Source of the DNA: JBBCJT01 sp037190665
Lineage (GTDB): Bacteria; Pseudomonadota; Alphaproteobacteria; Acetobacterales; Acetobacteraceae
DNA length: 64,000 nucleotides
Reading direction: 5' to 3'
Assembly (NCBI GenBank): GCA_037190665.1
Contig: JBBCJT010000074.1
Span: 1 to 64,000, forward strand
How positions within the stretch are numbered: the first letter of the stretch is position 1; the number at the start of each line of letters is the position of its first letter. Position numbers and translations under genes: made by a program. This document shows positions 43,603 through 52,955 of the stretch, in pieces. The notes below the pieces were generated by a model. The model did no database searches. It was not told the origin of the DNA and worked only from the letters and a program-made list of their open reading frames with translations.

Positions 43603-44931
43603 TCAGCGCAGCGCCACCACGGTGGCGTCGTCGGTGAGCAGGAAGACCGTGCCGGCGGCGGCGATGGGTGACAACGTGCAGCGGCCGGGCAGGCGCTGGC
43701 GGCCGATGATCTCCCCGGTGTAGGGGCTGATGGCCAGCGCCTCGGACGTCGTGCCCGCGACCACCAGCCGGTCGCTCACCAGCAGCGGGCCGGTCCAGGA
43801 GATCGGGTCGCGGCGGCGTTCGGTGTCGCCATAGGCGGGCAGCTCCCGCAGCCAGCGGATGCGCCCGTCCTCGCGGCCGACGCAGGACAGGACCTGCTGG
43901 GTGGACAGGGTGAAGATGTAATCGCCCACCACGCAGGGCGTTTCCTGCCCGGCCACCTCGCGTTCCCACACGCGCCGGCCGGCGCGCAGGTCGAGCGCGG
44001 TGAACTGGCCGGCGACCGAGATCGCGTGGACCAGCCCCCGGTCGATCACCGGCAGGCCGCGGATCGCGGACAGGTCGGACACGCTTTCGTGGCCGGAGGC
44101 GCCGAGGCTGTCGCTCCAGACCACGCGGCCGGAATCGGCGCGCAGGCAGACGAGTTCGCCGGAGGGGAAGCCGGCCACCAGCAGCCCGCCGTCCACCGCT
44201 GGCGAGGGCGCGCCGAACAGCCCGGCGATGGCGGGCTGGCCGCGGTAGGACCACAACACGTGGCCGTCCTCGGGTGAGCAGGCGACGAGCTGGCTGTCGA
44301 TCACCGGCACGCAGACCCGTCCGCCCTCGGCTATGGAAGGCGCGCCGCGGGCCGGGCCGGGCAGGGGGGCACGCCAGCGGATGGCGCCGGTGGCGGCGTC
44401 CAGCGCCAGCAGCTCGGCCAGCCCGGTGGCGGCGAAGACGGTCTCGCCGACGATGGCGACGCCGCCGCCGAGATTGCCGGTGGAGTCGTTGTCCGGGCGG
44501 GCGTCGACGCGCCACGCGCGGCCGCCGCCCGCGGCGTCCAGCCCGGTGACCTGCGCGTTCGAATCCATCGCGTAGAGCCGGCCGCCGGCCGTCACCGGCG
44601 GCGAGGGCAGGCGTGCGCGGTAGCCGGCGCCGTCGCCGACGGAGGACCGCCAGGCGACGGCAAGCTGGTCGGCCGCCGCGATGTGCCCCGGCGCGTGGCC
44701 GGGCGTGCCGCCGGCGACCGGCCATTCGGCGAGCGGCGCGGGGCGCGGCAGCGCGACGGGGCCGGCATCGGCGGGCGCCTCGGGCGTGGGCGCGGCCGTT
44801 CCCGCCAGGATCGGCACGCGCTCGCCCGGTAGCTTCGGCTTGGCGTCGCCGGTGATCGATTCGTAGGTCTCGGTGAGGGTGGAGCAGCCGGCGAGCATCA
44901 GGCTGCCGAGCACGGCACGGCGGCGCATCAT
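43603..44931 (-). CDS. bamB: Outer-membrane assembly lipoprotein BamB (PQQ-like beta-propeller)
   Basis: The 442-aa lipoprotein has a lipobox LAGC (C16 in MMRRRAVLGSLMLAGC). The body has repeated PQQ-like blades such as LLALDAATGAIRWRAPLP and LVCLRADSGRVVW. BamB is part of the BAM complex that inserts beta-barrel proteins into the outer membrane. The gene order YfgM-like, bamB, der supports this, as in Escherichia coli. The start overlaps the stop of the YfgM-like gene (ATGA). Confidence 0.93.
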   Translation of the reverse strand: MMRRRAVLGSLMLAGCSTLTETYESITGDAKPKLPGERVPILAGTAAPTPEAPADAGPVALPRPAPLAEWPVAGGTPGHAPGHIAAADQLAVAWRSSVGDGAGYRARLPSPPVTAGGRLYAMDSNAQVTGLDAAGGGRAWRVDARPDNDSTGNLGGGVAIVGETVFAATGLAELLALDAATGAIRWRAPLPGPARGAPSIAEGGRVCVPVIDSQLVACSPEDGHVLWSYRGQPAIAGLFGAPSPAVDGGLLVAGFPSGELVCLRADSGRVVWSDSLGASGHESVSDLSAIRGLPVIDRGLVHAISVAGQFTALDLRAGRRVWEREVAGQETPCVVGDYIFTLSTQQVLSCVGREDGRIRWLRELPAYGDTERRRDPISWTGPLLVSDRLVVAGTTSEALAISPYTGEIIGRQRLPGRCTLSPIAAAGTVFLLTDDATVVALR

Positions 44932-45563
44932 CCGCCCATCCCGGCGAGCAGGTCGCGCGCCCGCGCGCGCACGCCTTCCGGCGCGGTGAGGTCGCCGGCG
45001 AGCAGGGTGAGCGTGTTCTTCGCCGCATCGGCCCGGCCGGCGCGCAGGTCGATCAGCGCGGAAAGCTCGCGCGCCGAGGCGCGCCATGGTGCGCCTTCCT
45101 CCATCAGCGGGGCGAGGCGGGGGGTGAGCGTGTCCGGCTCCGCGCGGTCGATCTGGTGCAGCACCCAGTTAAGGCTCGCGAGGTCGCGGTAGACGCGGTC
45201 GAGCGCGTTGTCGGCGGCGACCGTGTTCCACTCGGCGAGCGCGCCGGGCAGGTCCCCGGTCTCGGCCTTCAGCGCGGCGGCGCGCAGCCGGGCCAGCGCG
45301 GCCACGCCGGCGGGCGCGTTCGCGGCCGCGGCGGTGAAGGCGGCGGCAGCCTGCGCCTTGTCCGTCTGCGTATTGGCGGCAAGCAGGGCCGCGGCCGCGG
45401 AGGCGGCGCGTTCGGCCGTGCGGTGGCGCCAGAACTGGTAGCCGCCGGCGCCGAGCACCAGCGCCACGGCAAGCGCGAGCGCGACCGGCCCGAAGCGCCG
45501 CCACAGGCGTTTCGCGCGCTCGGCGCGCAGGTCCTCCTCGACCTCGTCGAAAATGTCGACCAA
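44928..45563 (-). CDS. YfgM-like tetratricopeptide protein with one membrane helix
   Basis: The 211-aa protein starts VDIFDEVEEDLRAERAKRLWRRFGPVALALAVALVLGAGGYQFWRHRTAE: a short cytoplasmic charged part, one helix, and then an alanine-rich helical periplasmic region resembling TPR units. It matches YfgM and its usual place before bamB. YfgM works with the PpiD chaperone in E. coli. The start is TTG at 45563: a TGA lies directly upstream in frame and no ATG or GTG is near, so the rare start is well supported. Confidence 0.87.
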   Translation of the reverse strand: MVDIFDEVEEDLRAERAKRLWRRFGPVALALAVALVLGAGGYQFWRHRTAERAASAAAALLAANTQTDKAQAAAAFTAAAANAPAGVAALARLRAAALKAETGDLPGALAEWNTVAADNALDRVYRDLASLNWVLHQIDRAEPDTLTPRLAPLMEEGAPWRASARELSALIDLRAGRADAAKNTLTLLAGDLTAPEGVRARARDLLAGMGG

Positions 45564-45664
45564 TCAACCGGTCCCGGAATGCGAGGTCGCGGATATAGCC
45601 GCGAGGGACCGAGGCGGCAAACCGGGCAACGCTTTCTTCAGCCCCGCATGGTCAATTGTGCGCC

Positions 45665-46027
45665 ATGCGCCGCTTCACGCTTCTGCTGGCCGGTCTGCTC
45701 CTCGCGGGATGCGAGGCGGCAAGCTGGGTCGCCGCCGGGACCGGCGCCTCGCTGGTCGCCATCCAGCGCACCCCGGTCGATGCCGCGGTGTCGCTGGTGA
45801 CGGGCCAGGACTGCTCGATCGCCCGGCTGGACCGGGAAGGGAGCTACTGCCGGGAGGACCTGCCCCCGCCGCCGCCGCAATACTGCACGCGCAGCCTGGG
45901 CACGGCCGATTGCTGGACGCAGCGGGACCCGTTCGGCATGCCGCAGCGGGAGATCGCGGACGGGCCGCGGGAACTGACCCCGGCGCAGGAGGCCAACCGC
46001 ACGCGGCGCTGGCCGGGGCTGTTCTGA
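45665..46027 (+). CDS. Small hypothetical lipoprotein
   Basis: The 120-aa protein has a lipobox (LLLAGLLLAGC, C16). The mature part has WVAAGTGASLVAIQRTPVDAAVSLVTGQDCSIARLDREGSYC, then a proline run and YCTRSLGTADCWTQRDPFG. I do not recognise a family. The four cysteines after the lipobox suggest disulfides. It is divergent from the YfgM-like gene and converges with the hydrolase gene. Confidence 0.7.
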   Translation: MRRFTLLLAGLLLAGCEAASWVAAGTGASLVAIQRTPVDAAVSLVTGQDCSIARLDREGSYCREDLPPPPPQYCTRSLGTADCWTQRDPFGMPQREIADGPRELTPAQEANRTRRWPGLF

Positions 46028-46049
46028 GCGCCCCGGCAGCCGGGCAGGG

Positions 46050-47273
46050 TCAGGCGAAAGCCTCGTCCAGCCAGTCCATCGACACCGCGGCCGAATAGGC
46101 GAGGTTGCCGGACTGGCAGTGCCCGTCCGCCCCTTCCTCATCGGTGAAGATGTGGACCGTCGCCGGGCCGGACACGGTGCGGTGGAAACGGTCGAGCTGG
46201 GCAAGCGGCTCCCGCCCTTCGCCGCTGCCGGCGAGGGCCAGGACAGGGCAGACGATCCGCTTCAGGTCATCGTCGCCGACCCGGAAATCGCGCAGGCGGA
46301 TATAGGTTCGCCGGAAGCTGTCCTGGCCGAAGCGGAGCATCAGGTTGCGCGCCATCTCCCGCTGCTGCGGCGAGATCTGCTCCGGCGGCAGGCGGTCGAG
46401 GTCCTGCAGGCGGACATCCTCGCTTTCCGGCATGACCGCAGGGTCGAAGCCGATGAAGGACGCCATGTAGGCATGCAGGTCGACGATCGGTGAATTGGCG
46501 ATCAGCGCGCGGATGCGCGGTTCGTGTGCCGCCATGCGGGTTGCGAAGTAGCCGCCGAAGCTGATTCCCATCAGCGCGATGCGCCGCGCGTCGGTTTCCG
46601 GGCGCGACAGCGCATACGCCACGGCGGCGGAGCCGACGCGTTCGTAGTCCGGGATGAAGGGCACGTCCGGATGAACGCGCATGGTATCCATCTGGCCCGG
46701 ACCTGCGAACAGCAGCAGGTTGTAGCCCCGCTCCAGCGCCGCCCGGCCATAGGCGAGATAGGTCTCCTCCAGCGTGCCGTCATAGCCGCTGACGATCATC
46801 AGCGTGCCGCCGTTGCCGCCGGCCGCGGGCCGCAGATGGTACGCGGGCAACGACGTGGAGCCGAAGGGCAGCGCCACGGCCTCGAACGGATGATCCGCCA
46901 GCCGCATCGCGGCGAGGAAGCAGTCGCGGCTCTTCAGGCCGTAGGCGGCGTGCCGCGGATCGGCGATGCCGGTGTAGTACTCCGCGGCGCGGTAGCTGTT
47001 GCTGGCCACCAGGAACTGGTCGCGCGCGCTGACCGCATGGCCGCGGCCGACGCGCGCGTTCGCATCGTCTTCCTGCCGTGCGGCGGCCGCCGCGAAGGCT
47101 GAGACCCAGCTCGCGGGGACCCCGTTCTCGATGCGCTGGGCCAGGGCCAGGCATTCGCCGACCGAGGCGCCGCCGTAGCGCGCACTGCCGAGTTGCCGGA
47201 TGAGCTGGAAATCCATCTCCGCATCGGCGAAGCCGGCAACCCGTGTGCGGCCGCGTTCCAGCCCGTCGTTCAT
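46050..47273 (-). CDS. Alpha/beta hydrolase (FrsA-like)
   Basis: The 407-aa protein has an alpha/beta hydrolase core: LMIVSGYDGTLEETYLAYGRAAL, nucleophile elbow GISFGGYFA, later CPVLALAGSGEGREPLAQLDRFHR and a late H in TDEEGADGHCQSGN, a likely catalytic triad. It resembles the FrsA/DUF1100 group with an N-terminal helical cap. The ATG at 47273 has AAAGGA 8 nt upstream. The frame stays open further upstream, to ATG 47414, with a twin-Arg-like stretch (RATPRRSIIAAAIAAGAGLP), so a longer exported form is possible. Confidence 0.8.
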   Translation of the reverse strand: MNDGLERGRTRVAGFADAEMDFQLIRQLGSARYGGASVGECLALAQRIENGVPASWVSAFAAAAARQEDDANARVGRGHAVSARDQFLVASNSYRAAEYYTGIADPRHAAYGLKSRDCFLAAMRLADHPFEAVALPFGSTSLPAYHLRPAAGGNGGTLMIVSGYDGTLEETYLAYGRAALERGYNLLLFAGPGQMDTMRVHPDVPFIPDYERVGSAAVAYALSRPETDARRIALMGISFGGYFATRMAAHEPRIRALIANSPIVDLHAYMASFIGFDPAVMPESEDVRLQDLDRLPPEQISPQQREMARNLMLRFGQDSFRRTYIRLRDFRVGDDDLKRIVCPVLALAGSGEGREPLAQLDRFHRTVSGPATVHIFTDEEGADGHCQSGNLAYSAAVSMDWLDEAFA

Positions 47274-47625
47274 GCCTGCCGTCCTTTCCGCGCGATTGTC
47301 CCCCGGCGCGGCCGCACGGGTCGTGCGGCCTTCGGGGAGTCCTGCACCGGCTGCGATCGCCGCCGCGATGATGCTCCGGCGCGGCGTGGCTCGGCCTGCG
47401 AGGGGGCGGATCATCGCGCCGGCATCCGGATGTTCGGGGCGCGACCGTACTCCCGGCGGTTCCGGGTCCGCGAGGAAATTGCGATCATAGAACGTTCGCG
47501 GTTCGCGCATGCGGTGCCGCCGCCTGCGAGCTGCCGTGCCCAGCCGGATTGCGCGCTGCCGGCATTCCTGATCACGTCGCCCGCACCGCCACGGCCCGTG
47601 CGCGGATGTGTTTTCAGGAGTGCTC

Positions 47626-48159
47626 ATGGCCCAACCCCAGGTCCCCATCGATGTCGATCCCGGGACGGGCATCTGGTCCACCGATGGCCTGCCGATGATC
47701 TACCTGCCGCGCCATTTCCTGGTGAACATGCAGAAGGGCATCGAGGCGGCGATCGGCGCGGAGGCGTACCGGAAGGTGCTGCACGGGTCGAGCGACCTGT
47801 CCGCGCTGCAATGGTGCCGGGCGGAGGCGAAGACGCACGGGCTGAGCCCGGTCGAGACCTTCCGCCACTATCTCCGGCGGCTGTCCCAGCGCGGCTACGG
47901 CCTGCTCGACATCACCGCGCTTGACGAGGCCGCCGGCACCGCGACCGTCGTCGTCCGCCATTCGGCCTTCGCGCTCGGCTACGGGCCCGGGACGGGGCGG
48001 CCCGTCTGCTACGTGTTCGAGGGCAGCTTCGTGGGCGGCATGCGCTACGTGCTGGAGATGGCGGGGCGGAGCGGGGAGCCGGTGTGCCGGGAGGTGGCGT
48101 GCATGGCGGCGGGCCATCCGGAGTGCCGCTTCGAGCTGCGGTGCGATCCCGCCGGGTGA
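47626..48159 (+). CDS. V4R-like (4-vinyl reductase) domain protein
   Basis: The 177-aa protein has a C-terminal region resembling the V4R/XylR-N sensor fold: VGGMRYVLEMAGRSGEPVCREVACMAAGHPECRFEL, whose CxxAGHPxCxFE pattern is typical. V4R domains bind small hydrophobic or tetrapyrrole-like ligands. The N-terminal part contains VNMQKGIEAAIGAEAYRKVL. No HTH is attached. The start at 47626 follows CAGGAG at 5 nt. It lies between the hydrolase (divergent) and the LLM oxidoreductase (convergent). Confidence 0.78.
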   Translation: MAQPQVPIDVDPGTGIWSTDGLPMIYLPRHFLVNMQKGIEAAIGAEAYRKVLHGSSDLSALQWCRAEAKTHGLSPVETFRHYLRRLSQRGYGLLDITALDEAAGTATVVVRHSAFALGYGPGTGRPVCYVFEGSFVGGMRYVLEMAGRSGEPVCREVACMAAGHPECRFELRCDPAG

Positions 48160-48194
48160 GGCGGGTACCGGACCGCCCTGAAGCCCGCCCGTGA

Positions 48195-49199
48195 TCAGGC
48201 CGCGGCGGTCGCGGCCATCTCGTGCACATCCGCCAGGATCGTGAACGAGCGTTTCCGCGCCGCGTGATCGAAGACCTGCGCCGTGACCATCACCTCATCG
48301 GCGCCGGTCCGCGCGACGAACTCCGCCACGCCCCGCCGCACCGTCTCCGGCCCGCCGACGACCGAGCAGGACAGCGCATTGTCCAGCATCGCCCGCTCAT
48401 GCGGCGCGAGGGTCCCGTCCAGTCCATCGACGGGCCCCGGCAGCTTGCCCGGCCGGCCGCGCCGCAGATTGAGGAACGCCTGCTGCAACGATGAGAACAG
48501 CCGCCGTGCCTCCGCATCCGTGTCCGCGGCGAACACGTTCAGGCCCAGCATCACGCGCGGCGCGGCGAGGCGTTCGGAGGGGCGGAACCGCTCGCGGTAG
48601 ATCGCGATCGCCTCGGTCATCTGCGCCGGCGCGAAATGCGACGCGAAGGCGTAGGGCAGCCCCAGATACGCCGCGAGCTGCGCGCCGAACGTGCTGGACC
48701 CCAGGATCCAGACCTCCACCGCCTCGCCCGCCCCGGGCACGGCCTGCAACGCCTGCCCCGGCTGCGCGGGGCGGAAGTATTCCATCAGCTCGACGACATC
48801 CTGCGGGAACGCGTCGATGTCTCCGGCGAGGTTGCGCCGCAGGGCGCGCGCGGCGATCTGGTCGGTGCCGGGCGCGCGGCCCAGGCCGAGATCGACGCGG
48901 CCCGGATGCAGCGCGGCGAGCGTGCCGAACTGTTCCGCCACCACGATCGGCGCGTGGTTCGGCAGCATGATGCCGCCGGCCCCGATGCGGATCCGCTGCG
49001 TCGCCGTGGCGACATGGGCGAGAGCGACCGCGGTCGCGGCACTCGCGATGCCGGGCATGTTGTGATGCTCGGCCATCCAGAAGCGGCGGTAGCCGAGCGT
49101 TTCCGCATGCCGCGCCAGATCGGCGGAGTTGAGCAGCGCCTGGCCGACGTCGCTGCCATCCGGCACCGGCGACAGATCGAGGATCGAGAGGGGAACCAT
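48195..49199 (-). CDS. LLM-class flavin-dependent oxidoreductase
   Basis: The 334-aa protein belongs to the luciferase-like monooxygenase family: [85 protein letters not shown]. It is probably a flavin-reducing or FMN-linked oxygenase; the substrate is unknown. The start [12 protein letters not shown] (49199) matches family length better than the frame extension further upstream. Confidence 0.92.
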   Translation of the reverse strand: MVPLSILDLSPVPDGSDVGQALLNSADLARHAETLGYRRFWMAEHHNMPGIASAATAVALAHVATATQRIRIGAGGIMLPNHAPIVVAEQFGTLAALHPGRVDLGLGRAPGTDQIAARALRRNLAGDIDAFPQDVVELMEYFRPAQPGQALQAVPGAGEAVEVWILGSSTFGAQLAAYLGLPYAFASHFAPAQMTEAIAIYRERFRPSERLAAPRVMLGLNVFAADTDAEARRLFSSLQQAFLNLRRGRPGKLPGPVDGLDGTLAPHERAMLDNALSCSVVGGPETVRRGVAEFVARTGADEVMVTAQVFDHAARKRSFTILADVHEMAATAAA

Positions 49200-49511
49200 C
49201 ACGCCCATATGGGATGCCCCGGCCGCTTGGCCAGACGGGTTGCCGCCATCCGCGTCCGCGAGGCGCGGCCCGGCCGGGGCCTGCCGGCATCGCGGTTCCT
49301 TGACCAACCTTCGCGGCGATTCCCGGAGCATCTTCCGCTTGCGCGGAGCCGGCACCGGCCCCCACCCCCGCCCGGCCACCCACCGACAGTATGCTGGTCT
49401 GGTGGGCCGGGCGGGGGCGCGGGCCGGTGCCGGCGGATAGAAAAAGCTCTAGCGTGCACGGTGAAGTCCGGCGCGCGCACACCGCCCGCGTCGAGGTCCC
49501 CGGGGAATCTG

Positions 49512-50420
49512 ATGGCCACGCACCGCTTCCGTCCTGCCCGCTATTACAACGCGATCGGCACCGCCGAGCCCTGCCTCCGCATCGCCGACGGCGACACGGT
49601 GATCACCGACACGGTCGACGCCTCCGGCCTCGATGCGCGGGAGGTCGTCGCCGCCGGCCGGCCGAACCCGATGACCGGGCCGTTCTTCATCGAAGGCGCG
49701 GAGCCCGGCGATACGCTCGCCGTCCGCATCGACCGGCTGACGCCGAGCCGCGCCACCGGCTGGACGTACTCGCCGCTGGCGCTGACCGTGCTCGACCCCG
49801 CCGCGATCGTCGACCGGCCGGCGTCGCAGCGTGTCGTCTGGGATATCGACGCGAAGGCCGGCACCGTGCGGCTGCAGGAGCCGCCGAAGGGTCTGGAGAA
49901 ATTCGCCCCGCCGCTGCAGCCGATGATCGGCTGCTTCGGCGTCGCGCCGGCAGGCGGGCAGGCGCTGTCCACCGCCACCAGCGCCCAGAACGGCGGCAAC
50001 ATGGACTACCGGCTGTTCGCGCCGGGAACGACGGCGTGGTTCCCCGTCTCCGTTCCCGGCGCGCTGTTCTATCTGGGCGACGGCCATGCGTGCCAGGGCG
50101 ACGGCGAGATCACCGGCACGGGCATCGAGACGTCCTTCGAGATGGAGGTGACGTTCCGCGTGCTGAAGCGGACCATCGCCTGGCCGCGCGGCGAGACGGC
50201 GGAGGACATCTTCACCATCGGCAATGCGAGGCCGCTCGATCAGGCGTTGCAACATGCGACGACGGAGATGTCGCGCTGGCTCGGCGAGGATTATGGGCTG
50301 GATGCGCGGGCGGCCAGCCATCTGATGGGGCAGGTGGTCCGCTACGATGTCGGCAATGTCTTCAACCCGGCTTTCACGGTGGCTTGCCGGATCGGGAAGA
50401 GCTGGCTGACGAAGGTTTAG
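49512..50420 (+). CDS. Acetamidase/formamidase family protein
   Basis: The 302-aa protein matches the FmdA_AmdA family: GDTVITDTVDASG, NPMTGPFFIEGAEPGDTLAVRIDRLTPS, MIGCFGVAP, SAQNGGNMDYRLFAPGTTAWFPVSVPGALFYLGDGHACQGDGEI. These enzymes release ammonia from short amides. The start at 49512 is the family-like MATHRFRPARYYNAIG. It ends near copy 5 of the ~137-bp repeat. Confidence 0.9.
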   Translation: MATHRFRPARYYNAIGTAEPCLRIADGDTVITDTVDASGLDAREVVAAGRPNPMTGPFFIEGAEPGDTLAVRIDRLTPSRATGWTYSPLALTVLDPAAIVDRPASQRVVWDIDAKAGTVRLQEPPKGLEKFAPPLQPMIGCFGVAPAGGQALSTATSAQNGGNMDYRLFAPGTTAWFPVSVPGALFYLGDGHACQGDGEITGTGIETSFEMEVTFRVLKRTIAWPRGETAEDIFTIGNARPLDQALQHATTEMSRWLGEDYGLDARAASHLMGQVVRYDVGNVFNPAFTVACRIGKSWLTKV

Positions 50421-50501
50421 GTCGGGGTCTGCGTCGGTCGATGGGGGTCGCGTAGTTCGCGACCCTCTCCCGCAAGCACGGAAAATGGTTGCGCGCCTTC
50501 T

Positions 50502-50638
50502 CCCTCTCCCGCGTGCGGGAGAGGGCCGGGGTGAGGGTGCGTCCGCCCGCGCGACGATGATGTCTCGCCTCGGCGCAGGTACCCTCACCCTCCCGCGCAA
50601 GCGCGGGCCCCTCCCTCTCCCGCAGGGCGGGAGAGGGG
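50502..50638 (+). repeat. ~137-bp interspersed nested-palindrome element, copy 5
   Basis: The gap 50421-50736, between the convergent acetamidase and ABC ATPase genes, has no gene and holds this copy. It opens CCCTCTCCCGCGTGCGGGAGAGGG, continues GGGTGAGGGTGC, then the variable middle, CCCTCACCCTCCCGCGC, AAGCGCGGG, and closes CCCTCTCCCGCAGGGCGGGAGAGGGG. The tail reads ATCTTGCGGGACGG. Confidence 0.87.
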
Positions 50639-50736
50639 ATCTTGCGGGACGGTTGTTGCCTTCTCCTCCTCGTCCGCTTCGCGCTCGCGTGCGGGCGCAA
50701 GGCCGGTGTGAGGGGGCGCGAACCTCGCGGCGTTGT

Positions 50737-52131
50737 TCACGGCTCCACACCCAGCATGACATGCCGCACCGCCACCGCCTTAGCCAACGCGGTCTCATGC
50801 GTGACCAGCAGCACCCCCAGCCCGCGCTCCGTCACCTGCGCCCGCAGCAGCTCCATCACCTCCTGCTGCGTGACGGGATCGAGGCGCGACGTCGCCTCGT
50901 CCGCGAACAGGAACAGCGGATCGAGCAGCAGCACCCGCGCGAGCGCGAAGCGTTGCAGCTCGCCGCCCGAGATCTGGCCCGGCAGCCGGTCCAGCAGCGC
51001 GGGCGACAGGCGCAGCCTCGCGAGCAGCGGCGCGATGCGCGCCCACGGCACATCATGCCTGCGCGCCAGATCCGCGAGCGCGGTGCGCAGCGTGGCATGC
51101 GGCGCGAAGGCCGCGGGCGGATCCTGGTAGAGCTTCTGGAACCGCGTCGGCGCCGCCTCGCTGCGGGCCACGGTGCCGGCGGCGGGCCGCATCAGCCCCA
51201 GCAGCGCGTTGCCCAGCGTCGTCTTGCCGCAGCCGCTCGGGCCGGACACGGCAACGATCTCGCCCGCGCGCACGTCGATATGGAGGTCGCTGAACAGCCG
51301 CCGCGCGCGAAAGCCGCAGGCGAGCCCGCGCCCCGACACCACCGTCGCCGCACCGGGCGGCGCCGGGTCCGCCGGCGGCCAGCGGGACGGGTCCGCGGCG
51401 ACCAGCCTGCGGGTATAGGCATGGCGCGGCGTATCCAGCACCTCCGCCGCCGGGCCTGATTCCACGACGCGCCCTTCCAGCATCACCGCGACCGTGCCGC
51501 CGAGCGCGCGTGCCAGCGCGATGTCGTGCGTGATGGTCAGCACCGTCGCCGCCGCCGCGCGGGCGCGGAGCGTGTCCGCGAGTTCGTCGCGCAGCGCCTC
51601 GTCCAGTCCCTTGGTCGGCTCGTCGGCCAGCAGCAGCGTCGCGCCGGCCGCCTGGGTGGCGGCGATGGCGACGCGCTGGGCCATGCCGCCGGAAAGCTGG
51701 AACGGGTAACGGGACGTCGCCTGCGCGCCGAGCCCCAGTGCTGCGAGCAGCCGCGTCGCGCCGCGCCGTGCCGCCGCCGGCGCTTCGTCGCGCACGAGGC
51801 CGAGCACTTCCTCCACCTGCGGCCCCGCCTTCATGGTGGGGTCGAGCGACAGCCACGGCTCCTGCGGCAGCAGCGCGATCCGCCGCCCCCACAGCCCGCG
51901 CCGCGCCGCGGGCGGCAGCGTCAGCAGTTCCGTTTCCTCCAGCCGCACGCGGCCGGTGGCGGACAGTCCGGCGGGCAGCGTCCCCATGACCGCGGCGGCG
52001 ACGAGGCTCTTGCCGGACCCGGTCTCGCCGATCAGCGTCAGCGGCGCGCCGGGGGCCGCCGAAAGGCTCACGCCATGGATGATGCGCCCCTGCGGCCCGG
52101 CGACCGACAGGTCCTCGATCAGCAGGCTCAT
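50737..52131 (-). CDS. Fused duplicated ABC ATPase (DppD-DppF-like)
   Basis: The 464-aa protein has two ATPase units. The first has GETGSGKS, LLPQEPWLSLDP, LSGGMAQRVAIA and LLADEPTKGLD. The second has GPSGCGKTT, LYQDPPAAF, ISGGELQRFALAR and LFADEATSRLD. The second Walker B carries DEA instead of DEP, and its signature is ISGGE rather than LSGGQ, so its ATP hydrolysis may differ. It provides both ATPases of the following transporter (permeases at 52128 and 52952, SBP at 53902). The start overlaps the DppC stop (ATGA). Confidence 0.92.
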   Translation of the reverse strand: MSLLIEDLSVAGPQGRIIHGVSLSAAPGAPLTLIGETGSGKSLVAAAVMGTLPAGLSATGRVRLEETELLTLPPAARRGLWGRRIALLPQEPWLSLDPTMKAGPQVEEVLGLVRDEAPAAARRGATRLLAALGLGAQATSRYPFQLSGGMAQRVAIAATQAAGATLLLADEPTKGLDEALRDELADTLRARAAAATVLTITHDIALARALGGTVAVMLEGRVVESGPAAEVLDTPRHAYTRRLVAADPSRWPPADPAPPGAATVVSGRGLACGFRARRLFSDLHIDVRAGEIVAVSGPSGCGKTTLGNALLGLMRPAAGTVARSEAAPTRFQKLYQDPPAAFAPHATLRTALADLARRHDVPWARIAPLLARLRLSPALLDRLPGQISGGELQRFALARVLLLDPLFLFADEATSRLDPVTQQEVMELLRAQVTERGLGVLLVTHETALAKAVAVRHVMLGVEP

Positions 52132-52955
52132 CGCGGGTCCTGCCCGGCGAGGAGGTTCAGCGCGATCAGCAGCAGGAAGATGCAGCCGGCGGGGGCGAGC
52201 GCGTGGGCGGGCGCTTCCTCGAAATACGGCAGCAGCTCCACGATCATGTTGCCCCATTCCGGCGTCGGTGGCCGCACGCCGACATGGATGAAGGATAGGG
52301 TGGAGATGGTCACCACCGCGCCGCCGACGCCGAAGGCGGCGAGCGTGGCGAGCACCGGCACGATCCGCGGGGCGACATGGCGGCGCACGATATGGGCGGG
52401 ACCGAAGCCCAGCAGCCGTGCGGCCTCCACCTCCGGGCTCGCGAGCACGCCGGCGGCGGAGGCCCGCGCGACGCGGAAGAACTCGACCCACAGCGCCACC
52501 GACACGCCCATGAACAGCACGCGGATGTCGCCCGGCGCGAAGGCCGCGAGCACCAGCACCAGCAGCAGCCCGGGCAGGGCGAGGATCATGTCGGCGAGGA
52601 TCGACAGCGCGCGGTCGATCCAGCCGCCGGACCACGCCGCGATCACGCCGAGCAGCGTGCCCGGGATCGCGGCGGCCAGCAGCGCGAGCGTCGCGAAGCC
52701 GAGCGACAGGCGCGCCGCATGCGCCAGCCGGGCGAGGATGGAGCGCCCCAGATGGTCGGTGCCCAGCAGATACTCGCCGCCCATCGGCGCGAGCATGTTG
52801 CGCAGGTCCTGCCGCGCCGGGTCGATCGCGAGCAGCGGCCCGAACGCCGCGAAGGCGACCAGCGCCAGCAGGATCGCCGCCCCCGCGATGCGCGTGGAGA
52901 CCGCGCGGCGGGCACGGGGCATCGCGGAGGCCGCATCCAGCACCATGTCGCTCAT
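52128..52955 (-). CDS. ABC transporter permease, DppC type
   Basis: The 275-aa membrane protein has FAAFGPLLAIDPARQDLRNML, LLGTDHLGRSILARLAHAARLSLGF, the coupling loop VEAARLLGFGPAHIVRRHVAPRIVPVL, and ISTLSFIHVGVRPPTPEWGNM. It is short but complete. Start and stop overlap the neighbouring genes by 4 nt. Confidence 0.93.
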   Translation of the reverse strand: MSDMVLDAASAMPRARRAVSTRIAGAAILLALVAFAAFGPLLAIDPARQDLRNMLAPMGGEYLLGTDHLGRSILARLAHAARLSLGFATLALLAAAIPGTLLGVIAAWSGGWIDRALSILADMILALPGLLLVLVLAAFAPGDIRVLFMGVSVALWVEFFRVARASAAGVLASPEVEAARLLGFGPAHIVRRHVAPRIVPVLATLAAFGVGGAVVTISTLSFIHVGVRPPTPEWGNMIVELLPYFEEAPAHALAPAGCIFLLLIALNLLAGQDPR

